Origin: Certhia americana
Lineage: Eukaryota > Chordata > Aves > Passeriformes > Certhiidae
Assembly (NCBI GenBank): GCA_018697195.1
Contig: JAGMWU010000104.1
Location: 33,863 to 97,862 of the forward strand
Reading direction: 5' to 3'
DNA: 64,000 nucleotides
Shown: positions 1-13,000 of the stretch, one piece after another
Layout: each line of letters begins with the position of its first letter
Numbering within the stretch: position 1 is the stretch's first letter
Notes under the pieces: generated by a model
Databases searched by the model: none
What the model was told of the DNA's origin: nothing
Seen by the model: the letters and a program-made list of their open reading frames with translations, nothing else
Position numbers and translations under genes: made by a program

Positions 1-2766
1 GGTTTTTTTTTTTTTAAATGAAAGCCAAGAACTAGTACCAAAATGGAAAAACAGGATAAATAATAATATAAATAATAAGTAATGAATGATAACCCCAAAA
101 TCCCAATAATTGGATGGAGAAGGTGATGAGGAGCAGCCCCAGGAGGGAATTGGGGATGCCCGGAGCCCTCGGGGTGAGGGGATGAAGGAGCCTCAAGTGC
201 ATCAGCTGAAGGTTTTTATTGTCAATGAGTCTGTGGTGCCACAACGAGGCCACAGGTACAGCCCAAGTGCAACACTCCGGCCCTGTTCACCAGGAGGCCA
301 AACGGCTCTAATTAAGCTGAAATTAATTAAAAAAAAAAAAAAAAAAAAAAAAGTTTTTCTTTTTAATAAACCACTGCAGAATTAATTCAGGTCACTCAGT
401 GTCGCGTTAGTGAGACCCAAAGCTGCCCCGGCCACTCCTGCCGAGGGCACAGGGAATGGCAAAGGTGAATCTCATTTAATCAAATCAAATCAAATCTCAT
501 TAACGGGTTTTACACGTGCTGAAAGACAGTTTTCCTCCACCAGGATCCGATGGCAGCAATTTTGAATTCCAACCACACCAGTAAGTGCACTTAGTTTGAC
601 CTTGGGGGTCACACCACAGTCTCCCCATCTCCGTGGAAAAATCCCTCCTGGGATTTTTGCTGCTTCTTCTTCTCCAGTTTAGGAGTTTTCCCTCCAGGAC
701 TGTGGGATGGAGCTAACCAAATGGGAGAGAAATTCCCCCAAAACCCGAGGAACAAGTGATGAAACATCAGCTCCCACCTTCCCTCCCGTGCCCTGGGGCA
801 TTCCCTGCTCCCGGTGCTTCTGGCACAGCCGGAGGATATCCCAATGCCAAAATAAACCTGCTGCTGCGATTTTGGGGAAAAATAAACATCAGAAACTGGA
901 ACTGAAACCAAGCACCCATAAATAATGAAGGGTTTAGATTGGGTTTTAACCATTTCAGTTCAAAATTTGGGGTGAAGCAAGTGGGGGCAGAGGCTGTGGT
1001 GTTTAACCAGCACTGCATGTCCCTGCCCCGGGGTTAAAGTCCACAGGAATTGCTGCAGTTTGAGGGAAAAACGTGGAATTTGTTCCAAGGTAAGAGCTGG
1101 AGCGGATGTCACACTCTCCCGTTCCCACAGCTTCAACTACGCGCAGGGATTTTATAAAATCAGGGAAAACAACTTACACTGGAGTCAAACCATCCCTGGG
1201 GTGTCTGAAATTTGGATTGGAAAATCTGCAGACTCAAAAGTGTTGGGATCCCACCAGGAAAGGCCTTATTTGGAGGCATTTAGGTGTGGGAAAAGGTAAA
1301 ATTCAGGGGGGTTCAGGTCTATGTTAACATTTTTAGGGCCAAGTGTAAGATGTCGGGTGATTCCCTGAGCTCAGCACACTTCCAGCTCCTCTGCCCTGAT
1401 CCCTTTCTCCTGGAAACAGCCACGGGCAGGAAGGGGTTGCATAGTTTCATGCCTTCTGGAAAATCAACCCAAAAATAAAAAAAAAACGAGGGAATGGTGG
1501 AAAGCTCTGGCTGAAGGATACAACTCCTGTTTTATTTCCATGTGATAGGAAATGCTGCGCCTCACTCCGTGCAGGATCAGGCCCGGTTTGGGAGCTGCAG
1601 TTACCAAAAAAAAACCAAACCCCAAAAACCCCAAGGAATTCTGTGCAAACATCGCAGTGCTAAAGTGAATCCCACCCTGGGAGCCAGGGGGCCGGGATGG
1701 GGGTCAGGAATGGCGCGGGACGTTAGTCACGGGAGGATTTTTACCTTATTGTTCTGCTTTTTTAGCCCTGTTATCAAAAATATGGATTAATTCCGCAGCC
1801 TAAAGGTCAGTCGGTGGCTCAGCACAACGGAGCCGAGTTAATCAGGATCAGAGGTAGTACAGAGTAGCTGTGCTCAAGTAGGAGTTACACGGGGCTGTGA
1901 CCCCCCCTTGGCTCCACCCTGGGACTGGGGGTGCTCTGAGACCCCTTTCCAGTGGGGATTCCTGGGGGATTTGCCCCACGCCACTGGGAATTCCTGGCAG
2001 GAGACGCTGACCCGAGATCTTGCCTCAGCTCTCCTGTGGGCTGGGGGGTTCTGCACAGGAAATCTCCAATCCCTTGAGCGTTGGGAGTTCCCCAGGCTCC
2101 CCCCCTGCCTCAGAAAGAGTTTAAAAACAACGTTTTAAAACCAGAGTTGGAGCTCATTGGTAGGAGAAAGGAGGACAGAGCCCTGAGCCTGTCCTGGTGC
2201 TCGGAGTCATCCCAGGACTGGGTGAGGGGCATCCAACCCACCTCACCTCACCAATGTCCAACACGCTGTCGCTCAGTACCAGCAAGAAGAAATACAGATT
2301 AAAACCACTGTTAAAAAACAAAACAAAACAAAAACTCCATTAAAAGGTTTGTGACGCTCAAAATGGGGCATTTTTGCTCCGTCCCAGGTGGGCAGGAAGC
2401 GGGAAGGACCTGGTGGGAGCTGCTCCCCCTGCCCGCTCCCAAGCTTTGGTCTGGTTTATTGAGTTTTTGAGGAAACTCTCCCCCCTCATCACCCTGTGCT
2501 CCGACCCGAGCAGCCCCCACTGTCCCCAGGCACCCCTGGGAATCCTCTCCTGCCTCGCAGGGGCTCTGGAAAAGCAGGGGCTGGTTTTCCCCCCCTTCTC
2601 TCCCTCCTGTTAAATCCCACCAGCCCCATGCTACTCCCAGCTCATCCAGCCTGCTCCCAACCTCCTGCAAGAGCGGGAGAGGAGCGTGGGTGGGTGCAAA
2701 ACCCAAAGGGATCTCTGTTATTGCATTCCCCACGTTCCACGGGTCCGGATGTGCACAGGGGGAGCA
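1..2766 (-). other. OTUD7B: OTUD7B 3' UTR and downstream flank
   Basis: Sequence following the OTUD7B stop codon (TGA at 2769-2767, minus strand). No other gene was recognised; open frames here are short and look like chance. Minus-strand AATAAA hexamers (TTTATT on plus) lie at 2455-2460, 1531-1536 and 215-220. I cannot tell which is used, so the 3' end is undetermined. A 24-A tract lies at 329-352, and a perfect CArg-type decamer CCTTATTTGG lies at 1264-1273, which may be chance. Confidence 0.5.
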
Positions 2767-4056
2767 TCAGAACCTGTGCACCAGCGCCTCCCGCTCCCTG
2801 CGCCGCAGCTCTTCCTTGTAACAGCAGGAACAGAAATTCCCAGTCTCCGGGTGTCCGTAAAAGCTGCAGTTGGGCTGTTTGCACTTGGTCTGCTGGATGT
2901 TGTAGAGGGCTTGGCTTCTCATTTTATCCCCCGTTCCTCCTTTGTCCTGCTCGAGGAAATCCCGGCAGCCGTTGCTGTGAGGGGGGAGGCAGCCGGAGCC
3001 CTCGCACTCTGAAGGGAAGGGAGGCTGGATGTCCATGTCCGTGGGGGAGAACCGGCCCAGGTGGGCAGGGCCGGGGGGACAGGGGCCCAGCCGGCCCTGG
3101 TGGTGCCGGGGTAGGGTGGCGTAGGGGGGGAGGCTCCCACAGGGTCCCCCCGCCAGCTGCCGCCGGCCCTCGGGGCACCCAGGTGGGTGCAGCCCCTCAG
3201 CACTCCCCATGGAGGGCCTGGGGAAGGTGAAAACACCCGAATAGCCAGCAGGAAAAGAGGCTATTTTAGCACCCACGGCCAGCTCCAGGGGCTGGGGAGG
3301 GTAGGAGGGGGGTGGCTGGGAGAACATCGGGCTTGGCATCCCCTCCTCGCTCCGCTGAGCACCCACCTCCCCTTCTGGCCTCTTGGCTGGGGCAGCGCTG
3401 CCCAGGGCCTTCTTCTCCGCCTCTTTCTGCCTCTGCTCTGCCAGGAAACGCTCCTCAGCATCCAGGAGGTACCTCTGGATCATCTCCTCCTGGAACTGGT
3501 GCCGGGTGCTGGTCTTGAGGTGGCTGGCGAAGATGAATTTGCGCTCGCCCTGCATGGCGGCACGCAGGATGCTCAGGCTCAGCCTCACGTCGCTGCTGTA
3601 CTTGTAGGGATCCGATTGCTTCTCCAGGGCTGCTTTACCTGGACACGTTTTCTCTGCAGGAGTTAAGTCTCCCGGGGAACATTCCTCTTTGCTGTCTTTC
3701 CGTGCCTTCAGGGATCCTTTCTTCTTTTTCTCCAGGGTGTCTCCCTGCCCGTTGCTCACGCCGCCCTTCACGGCTTTGCCGTGCATCAGGCCCCCCATGT
3801 TCTTTTTCAGTTTGCTGCCCAGAGTCTTCCCGAAGCTTCCCAGCTTGTTGGCTACCGAGTCTGCCCGTTTTTTATCCTTTTCTTTCTCCTTTTCCCGCTC
3901 TTTCTTTGGTTTTTCCCTGTCCTTGCCTGCCCTGGTGCCCCCATTGCTGGCAGAGCTGCTGCACACTGACTCCTTGTCCGACTCGCCTGACTCTGCTGCC
4001 GAGCGAGTGTCATCACCTGCAGAGGCTGTGGGGGATTCTGGCTGAGCCAGAGGCGC
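2767..4056 (-). CDS. OTUD7B: OTUD7B last coding exon (C-terminal half, A20 zinc finger)
   Basis: A single 1,290-nt exon encoding residues 430-858 in phase 0. The acceptor is a pyrimidine-rich tract ending CCCCAG at 4057-4062. It opens with [16 protein letters not shown], then a Ser-rich acidic segment and a Lys/Glu/Arg run. Next come the conserved [20 protein letters not shown] and GEMIQRY-type helical region ([19 protein letters not shown]). A Pro/Gly-rich linker leads to the A20 zinc finger at about 819-853, and the protein ends LVHRF. The linker is the least human-like part, as expected of a disordered segment. Confidence 0.96.
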   Translation of the reverse strand, partial: APLAQPESPTASAGDDTRSAAESGESDKESVCSSSASNGGTRAGKDREKPKKEREKEKEKDKKRADSVANKLGSFGKTLGSKLKKNMGGLMHGKAVKGGVSNGQGDTLEKKKKGSLKARKDSKEECSPGDLTPAEKTCPGKAALEKQSDPYKYSSDVRLSLSILRAAMQGERKFIFASHLKTSTRHQFQEEMIQRYLLDAEERFLAEQRQKEAEKKALGSAAPAKRPEGEVGAQRSEEGMPSPMFSQPPPSYPPQPLELAVGAKIASFPAGYSGVFTFPRPSMGSAEGLHPPGCPEGRRQLAGGPCGSLPPYATLPRHHQGRLGPCPPGPAHLGRFSPTDMDIQPPFPSECEGSGCLPPHSNGCRDFLEQDKGGTGDKMRSQALYNIQQTKCKQPNCSFYGHPETGNFCSCCYKEELRRREREALVHRF

Positions 4057-7000
4057 CTGGGGAGGAAGGAAAGACCAAACATCAAAGACTAGAAACTGCT
4101 CAGGTAAAGATTTTCAGGTGGAAGGTAAAGCAAAGGATGTGGTGCTGCTTGGAAAATGGAGGGGTTTGTGTCTGGACACAGAAAGGTGTGTCACCAGTGC
4201 ATCCTGCACAACCCTAAATATCCCTGTGGCACCCTTTCAACCTGAGATATTCCAGGATTTTATGATTCTATTCTGCGATTCTCTGATACCTCCATTTGCT
4301 CGAGGTTTCAGGTGCAAAGCCAGGGAAGAGGGGGAGAGATTTGTCCCAGCCTCGAGGTGGCCACAAACCAACAGCTCCCTGATGGGGCATCCCTGAGGGG
4401 CCACAGGGGCTTCTGGGTTGTGTGAAGACTGAAAACAGACATGGAAAGCTCTAGGGGAAAAGTGCCCACCCTCAAAACTGAGTCCCTTCCCTGCTCTCTG
4501 AGCAGAATCAGCCACAATTCCTGAAAATTCCTGCACAATTCCTAAAAAAAACCCAGATGAGGCAGAGCCCCCAGGTAAGGCCCTACACCAGCTTCCCTGT
4601 AGAGATGAGGGTTGAATAATTCATAGGTAAAGAAGATCCCTCTGGTGCCTTTACCTGCATGTCACAAGGCAACGTGATCCATCGGACATTCATGTAGCTG
4701 TGCAGCAGGTGCAGTTTAGCTTCCAGTGACAGTGTCACACTGGCATTGGGGTGGGGTAAAAACACAAGTTAGAGCCATTTCCATTTCCCACCTGGAAAGA
4801 TTTCCCCCCCCTATATTTATATTATTCCATGATAATGTATTGAAATGGGTGTTTTCCTACAGCAGGTCCAACGGCACAAAATTATGCAGATTTCCTTTCA
4901 ATGAAAACCCAAAGGGAGAGAGCAGATCCCTCACTGTTGGAACCAAAAAGTTTCTGCCTCAGTCATAGGAACTGCTGGGACCAAACCATGCTCAGACCTG
5001 CCCCAAAATCTCACCCAAACCAGGCATGGTCTGGTGGCCACCACCCTCCCCGCTCCAAGGGACCCATGACACAGGAATTTGGTGGCAAATGGAAAAATAC
5101 ACCTTTTTTATGCCACTATGATAGAAGATCCCCCACTGCTGCTGGTGCCTTGAGCTACTCCCAGCCTAGAGCTCCAGGCTGTGGAGCATCAGCTACTAAA
5201 TGTGGGAAAGGAGCTCGTGAGATGTCACAGCCCCACCCAAATTATATCACAATGAAGGGAAAGCTGCTCCATCCCCATGAACGGTGTGATTCCCTCAGCA
5301 CAACTTTTATCCAGCATAAGAAATCCCAGCTGGGGTCAGGACTGACCCCTTCATCCCTGATCTCTCTGCAGATGACCCAGACCCTCAGTGGAGCCTCACC
5401 CTGGATCACCTGCAGATCACCAACCTGGCCAGCTTGACGTTGTCACTGTCGTCCTTCCCCCACTGCCACTCCTTCCCGGGATCCACGGCGAAGTGCACGG
5501 GGAGCAGCTTGTGCTCAGAGTCTGTCAGGGGGATCACAGCTGCCCCAGGACAGAAATGTCATGTTTACAACCCAAAAGGATAAATACTTCACGTTTGGAG
5601 TCAACTCTGAGCGCCCACCAGGAGCATCGTCACCTCTGATGGGAATGGCCTCATGGCAAATCTCATTGCCAGAATTTGGGATCATGGAATCATCAGAGCA
5701 CCATGAAATGCCTCACAGGGCATTTTTCTTCCCAATATCCCATCTAATTCTGCCCTGTGTCAGTGGGAAGCCATTCCCCTTGTCTTGTCACTCCAGGCCC
5801 TTGACCCAAGTCTCTCTCCAGCTCCTGGAGGCACTGGAAGGGCTCCAAGGTCAGGACTCTGTTGATTTTCTGGGCTGATAGTGCATGTTGATGGGTCCTA
5901 GCCAGATTTTTCACCCCGCCCAGCACTCCCAAATCCTCCTCCTCGGTGCTTTGTTCACCTGAATCTCATCACCCACCTTGATCCTTTGTGTTTTCCTTCT
6001 GCTCCATGGAGACCAAGGCAGAAAAATGGGCTTGGTCATAAGCCAGGACCAACGGAGACCGGTGGCATTTGTTGGCTGGGACTTCCAGGGGCAGATAGAT
6101 CCCTCCAAAGGGAATTGGAGCAAATGCTGGGAAGAAACGAAGAGTGTTTAGTTCTGATCACAGGGTCAAGAGTTCAGAGTTGTTTGTGCTGGCCAGAATG
6201 AGCCGTTTGTCTCAGTCGAGGGCTCACCTGCAATTATCTATCTTCTCAGGGGACATTAAACAAAACCACAACCCAAAATAGATGTTTATTTTACACCAGG
6301 AGAATTTAAAATGTAGAATGAACTGGTATTTTCTATAAAAAGCCTTCCTCTTCACTCCCCCACAAGGCAAACGTTGCCCACAGAAATTGATTAAACTTCT
6401 CTGACAGGAAATTGAAACTGATGGTGGAAAATCTGCCACCCAGGAAACAGAATTTCCCATCTCTAGGGGCAAAAGGGGTAGAAAAAAGAAAAAACCTCCC
6501 GTGGATGCTTCTAAAGCAACAGAAATTGAACTGGGAGGCAAGTCTGGCCCCTCTGTGGGTTCACCTGCAGCCAGTCAATTTTCTCCCCTGCACCATTCCC
6601 AATTCCACGTCTAGCTTTGAGGGCAAAGAGGCTCCAGGAAAAATAGAGTGTGGAAAGGAAAGGTGGACAGATCAGAGAGGTTTTGGGAAGAGAGGCAGGT
6701 CTCACCTTCACCACCAGAGTCCCTCAGCATTGTGTCTGCCACCACCACGATGGGTCTCTTCAGCACGTGGGCCAGGACAAAGACGTGGAACTCCTCCAGG
6801 CTCTCGTACACCGGCTCCTCTGAACTCTCCACCCTTGGGGAAAGGAGAAGTTGAATGTCACCCCCCTTGGATAGTCAATCATTTGCTTTGGAACAGCAGG
6901 GGGAGGTTTCACAGTCAGCCATACAGAGGTGGACAGCGTTAAGGCTGATCTCAGCACTAATCTGAGGGTTTAGGTGTGGATTTCCAATATGCTCCAAGAC

Positions 7001-10000
7001 AAAGGTTTGTACCCAAGAACACCCAGCTGCTGCCTGGCATTGCTGGGAGTCCCTTATCTACACAGCTGGATAGCTGAAGTGACCCTGAAACAGAAGTGAG
7101 ATGGCAAAAACTCTCAGCTCTGGGTTATTCTCTCATTTCAGAGCAAACAACACAAAGAAACACAAGGAAAGCATTTATTCCCTGCTCAATCCATGTGCTA
7201 CCCCACAGAAGAAGCCGTGCAGCACCAAAATCCTTTCCTGGGATGCTCTGTGTGCCTTGTCCTTGCCCTGAAACCCCAAAGAAACAGACCCACTGCCCTG
7301 CCCTGAGCATCAGGAGAGCTGTGCCCCTGAGGGAAGATGTTCCCTGTCCTCCAGCTGGATGTGTTCTCTGCTCCGTACCCGCCGCAGCCGCCGCCGTTGG
7401 TGCCGTAGTGCACGCGGGGCTCGCTGGATGCCAACTTGATCAGCTCGTTCCACTCCTTCTGCCACTCCTCCTCCGTGTAAACCAGGCCAGACTGAAAAAC
7501 AGCAAAGAGAACCCAAAATCCTCCACGTAAAGCTCTTCCGGTTGCTCCAGCGCAGCTTTATACCCACAGCACAACTTTTCTCTACGGGTTTACGCAGAAA
7601 TAATCAACATACTCTGCACCACGTCCTCAAAAGTGCTTCCCAATATTCATCCAAATTTCCCCTCTCATTTAAATCCATTCCTTTTGTCCTGTCGCTTGTC
7701 CCCAAAGCCTTTCATTTTGCTGCAGTTCTGACTGCAGGACGCCCCTTACCACAGCACAGTCCAATGGCACGGCAGGGAGCTGCCCAAAATTCCAGACCCG
7801 ACAGGAAGCACCTCCCAAACCCACTTGGGATGTTTTCCCAAGGTGTTCCCCACGGCCAAAAGGGTCCAAACCAAGATTCAGTTAGCTCCCACCTCTTTGT
7901 TCTGCTGCGTCTGCTGCCAGCGCCATCTCCGCCTCAGAGCTTCCCGTTCCACTCCCTTATCCATCAGGGTGTAGAGGGATTTCCGGAGCATGAGATCCCG
8001 GTCATGGAAGCCCCACATACCTGCAGGGAGAAGGAACAGATCAGACTGGAAGGTGAGGAGGGGCTAGTGCCACACCTTGACCCACTGAGATCCCTGCATA
8101 AATACACCAAAGAAGGGAAGGGGCTGCTCCATTATCCCACGTTTCCTTCAGGAATCCAGGGAAACTTGCCAGATAAGAGGGGGAGAAGGATTTGAGAAGC
8201 ATACAAGCTGTTGGAAGCCCCTTCCCTTCAAGCCATCCCACTCCCACAGAGCCTGAGCACTGTGACTGCTTTTGCACACCACTGCCGTGCAGCATCCTGG
8301 TTTTCCACCACCGTGGGTGGGTCCTGCTCCCCTCCAAGGGGGATCCTCAGATCCCCAGGGACTGGTTGGCTGTTCCCCTGGGGATTTAATCCAAACCTTA
8401 CCCAGGGAGGCAGCGTGGAGCAAGCAATTCCCATCGCCAGTGGTGGCCAGGGGGAGCAGGCGCTGGCAGCTCGGATCCACCGTCACCCACCAGTTGAGAC
8501 GCCCTGGGGAAATTTGGGACAGTGTGAAACCACGGGGCTGGGTGACCCTGGGGGGCCCCCACGGGGCTCAGCCCTTCTGAAACCACAGCCAAGGACAAAA
8601 ACCTGCTGAACAAGGTGGGAAGGTACAGACCCATCCCAGGACTGGGGGGGAAGAGTCAGGAGAAAGCAATTGAAAAAGGAGCTGCAGAATTCCATGTCAG
8701 GGAAGGACTGGGGAGAATTTGAGGTCACACAAATCAGAATTATACACAAATAGGAGCCAGGATTTCCACCCAGACCAATCTGGTTGTCCCCCCACTCCCC
8801 TTATTTCCCTCCCTATTAGCCCATCAGGTTGAAAATGCCTCCAGGAGCACCCAGCACAAACAACTTCTCCAGGGAGAACCAGCCTTTTGCTGCTTCTTGG
8901 AACCAAATCCCTCCAGTTTCAACTCTCTCATGGCCGTGTTTCCCTGCTCTCTGTTTTTTAGGCAGAATACTCCAGGATTTCTGCTGATCCCAGCAGCTTT
9001 CCTGCTGCAAGTGCAAACCGGTGGCGCTTTAGTCAGGGAGTTTTGGGTCATTGTGGTGATTCAAGTCAAAAGCAGATAAAAATAGAAGGTAGGAAAAAAA
9101 TGCCCAGTGAACCCAGTGTGGCTGGAGATTCAGCCCTTCCCAAGGGAGTGAAGCTTGGCTGGATCAGGACTCTCAAACCCCTGTCCGTGTCTCACCCTGC
9201 CCTCAACGTCCCTCCTTAGCTGCCATATTTTCCAGGAGGTTTTGGATCCTGTGCAACAGGCAGGTTTTTGGCTGGATGAGGCTGTTTAGGCTCCCAAGTT
9301 GTATTGAAATTGCTCCTGCAGGAAACCAGCCCTTTCCCATGGTTTCCAAAGAGCCTCTCCTTCCTCAGGAACATGATCCCTGCCAGGGATCCCAGTACAC
9401 AGACATTGCTGGAAATGCTTTGTACAACCTCAGGGAGAACAGCTGGAAAGGAGCTAAACGCAGAAAACAGGGGTAAAAACATCCCCAAACACCAGAAAAC
9501 AAAACCCCACGAAGTTCAGTGTGACACAGGCAGGTTGTTTCTGTCCCCAGCACCAGGAAAGGGACCCGCCAGAGCTGGAAGTGTTCTGCACTGAGCCTGG
9601 GGACAATGGTTCTGCACGGAGAAGCTGGCTGTTCCCTCAACATAGCTCCTGGCACGGCAGAGTTGGGAGCCTGGCCAAGTGGCCCAAGGCCAGGGGAGCA
9701 AATGTGGCGCCTCACAGGAGCTGTCCCACACAATAATGCTGCTAGGGGCAGCACCGAGAGCTCCTTGTCAGCCATTCTCCTTCATTCCTGCAGGATTTGA
9801 TGCTCTTTTCCATGGAGTTTGCGTGGCCAGCTGGTGCCTCAGAGGCTGTGCAACCTCTGCCCAAGTCAGATCTGAGGGGACACACCTTGGAGAGGTATTT
9901 CTGTGCCCCAGTGTTTGCACTGACTCCAGTTACGCAAGAAATCTCCAAAGGAACCGCACGCCCAACCCTCCTCCCAGTGTTTTGCTCCTGTCAAGGAGGT

Positions 10001-13000
10001 GGAAAGGCCAAGAGGCTGCCCAGAAGTTTTGAAAACAACACGTTTCTCTGTGTTTGGCTCTTAAGAGCCAGCCCTGAGAGCTCTGCAGGGAAATCGACTG
10101 GATTTAGGAGCCTGAGGGATCTTCCTCAGAACAGCCATGTGGCAAGAGATCTTCTACACACAAGGAAAGGTCACTGGCTCCACTGGGATGGGATCCAGAG
10201 GCTCCCTCTGCATCCAGCACCGTGACCCTATGCTAGTTATCCCAAAGAACAGCTGTTTATTCCCAAATGTTTGGGGAAATCCTATTGGATTTTCCAGTAG
10301 GAGCCACCTGAACAGGTCAGGGCAATGGGAAGGAAAGGCTGGCTCCACCCAGCCTGAAGGGAGAATTGCCTCATCCAAACCACAAATGGCTTCCCTAAGG
10401 CTACCAGGAATTGGGAATTCACTCTCACACACTCTCTGCATGACACAGGGAATGTCCCAGGGACTGCTCCTGAGGCCAAGTGAGGGATCCACCAGGGACA
10501 CAGACACCGTTTGCCACCCTGTGTGGCAACCTGAGACCAACGGGGGGTTTCCCCCAGTAGAGGTGAAGGACAAGGATCAGGATCTTTCAGTTCTTTAAGA
10601 TTTTTCTCCTCTTATATCTTCAGGTGAGGCACCGTGGATTGCTCCTCTGCATGTGCCACGAGCAAAGCCACTCTGCAGCTTCCAAATTCAGGGCAAGGCC
10701 TGATTCCAAATCCACCAGGGTTTGTGTCAAAGGACACAAGGCTCCAGTGAGGGCCGAGGTTTCAGCTCCACCAAGACCCTTCCATACCACTCCAAGCACA
10801 TTTAAAGCATCCCCAGAAGATCTCCCTGAAGTTTACAGCCACTTTCAAAGTGCTAACTCTGCCACAATGGTGTAACCTCTGAATACACGGGGAAGAGGAT
10901 CTGAACATTTATTGGGCTATAAAATATTTCCTTAATCCCTTCAGGATGGTGTGTGCTAAATTAATAACGGAGTCTCTGTACATCACAGCACCAAGCTCAA
11001 AAACCCTGCTTGGAATCCAGCTTGGAATATTTCATAGCTGCACTACAGCCCTTTGTTAGAGACAAAACACTCATTTATAACAACCCACAGACACTCAAGT
11101 CTCCAAAAGGCATTTTCTACAATTCTGAATTTCTGAATTCCTTCCCATTAACGGCATCTTTGCACACCTGCAAGTGCCTCCAGCCCACAGATGAAGCACC
11201 CAGCAACCTCCCCAGCCCTGCACCCCATTTGTGTTGGGACAGGAACCCAATCCCTGGCTCCACTGGGATGAGATCTGGGGTTTATCTGCAGCAGAGCCAG
11301 CAGCTCTGCTGTCACCACACGGCATCACCATGTAACGTGATCGCTGGGATCAAGTGCTCATTCCCAAAACATGAGAATATTTCTTACAGCAACTCCTGAG
11401 CAGGAGAGGGAGAAGTTGTGCCCTCAGAATGTCTGTTATCCCTAAGGATAACGTGTTTTCTGGTATGTGCAGCACCACAGGAACTGTGTGGGGGGGTGTA
11501 AACCCTCCTGAGATCCCTCATGGCATCCTGCCCCTGCCCACAGGAACCTTCCTGATGCCAGGGATGAGGTTTTTTCCCTGCCAGCACGGATGTCTCCCTC
11601 ATTCCTTCATTTATTTACAGATTCCCTGGCAGCTCTTCAGGAACCTGAGGGAAAGCAAAGCATGGGGTTCCTCCCCAGGCACCCAGCAGTCACTGGAGCA
11701 GCAGCATCAACCTCCAGGGTCTGTAATCAATAGAGAATTCTTCAGCAGGACGTGTTACACAGGAATTCCCTCTTCCCTGTCTCTCCATGGGACCAGCAGG
11801 ATGGAACATTGGGATGCTCCAGGGGTGAGACAATGCCAGTTTTGGGGTGTTTTCCCCTCCCAACTGTGCCCAGTGATAACATCCCTGTGTTATTTACATT
11901 CAGTTTCCATGGGTGAAGGCAAGCAGCTCCTACTCAGCCCTGGCAGCAGGACATAAAAACAATGGAGTGATTCCCTGTTGGATATGCATCCACGTGATAT
12001 CCCAGGGTGTTCCCACGGGTGACACTCCCCAGCTGCTCGTGGCACATGGATCCAGCACTCACCAGCCTGCTCCAGTGCCACCAGCATGGACTGCTCAATA
12101 AGATCCCTCTCGATGAAGCTGCGGAAATCCTCGGTGTACACGGTGAGGTCGGGCAGCTGGAAGGTGCAGATGGGCATCTCCAGCAGGTGCTCACTGCTGC
12201 TGCTGCCATTGCTGGAGACATGGGAACGGGCCAGGGACACGATGGTGGAGCTGGCGTGGGAGATGCCTCGGGACAGGCGTTTCTCTGGAGAAAAGCAAGA
12301 AGAGCAAAACAGCCAAGTGAGGCAGGAGCAGCAAATCCCAGAGCAGCCAGCACCAAAGTGCCGCGTCACTTTGGCACGGCAGATTTGACAGATCCCCCTG
12401 GCTCTGAGGACACTGACCTTGCACCACATCATCCTGGCGTTGCAGAGGGGGCCTCCCCGGCCGTGCCACCTCCCTCTCCTGGGGCCGGGCCCCACGGCCC
12501 TCGTTGAAGGAATGAGGGAGGTTCCCTGCGTGCACCTGCCGGAGCTGCTCGAAATCGCTCAGCGCCGCGCTCAGGTCCCAGTTCTTACCTGGATGGGGAA
12601 GGGAGCAGCACTGGTCGCCCTCAGCCAGCACAGGAATTGAGGCACTTCCTAAATATCCATGTCAGAAACAATTCCAGCCCCTAGCTCCCTCACTTTCTTC
12701 CAACATTTTTCCCTCACGGCTCCCCAGCAGCCACGCCGGATAATTCCCTCATTAATCCCAGTTTTCCATCCCATCAGCCACTCCGGATAATTCCCTCATT
12801 ATTCCCAGTTTTCCATACCATCAGCCACTCCTGGTAATCCCCTCATTAATCCCAGTTTTCCATACCATCAGCCACTCCAGGTAATCCCCTCATTATTCCC
12901 AGTTTTCCATACCATCAGCCACTGCAGGTAATCCCCTCATTATTCCCAGTTTTCCATACCATCAGCCACTCCAGGTAATCCCCTCATTATTCCCAGTTTT

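Noticed and set aside
1264..1273. CArG box CCTTATTTGG in the OTUD7B 3' region
   Set aside because: A single 10-bp match in transcribed 3' sequence without companion sites; chance is the best explanation.
2496..3230. 244-codon plus-strand frame opposite the OTUD7B last exon
   Set aside because: Antisense shadow of a GC-rich coding exon whose minus-strand product is clearly OTUD7B.
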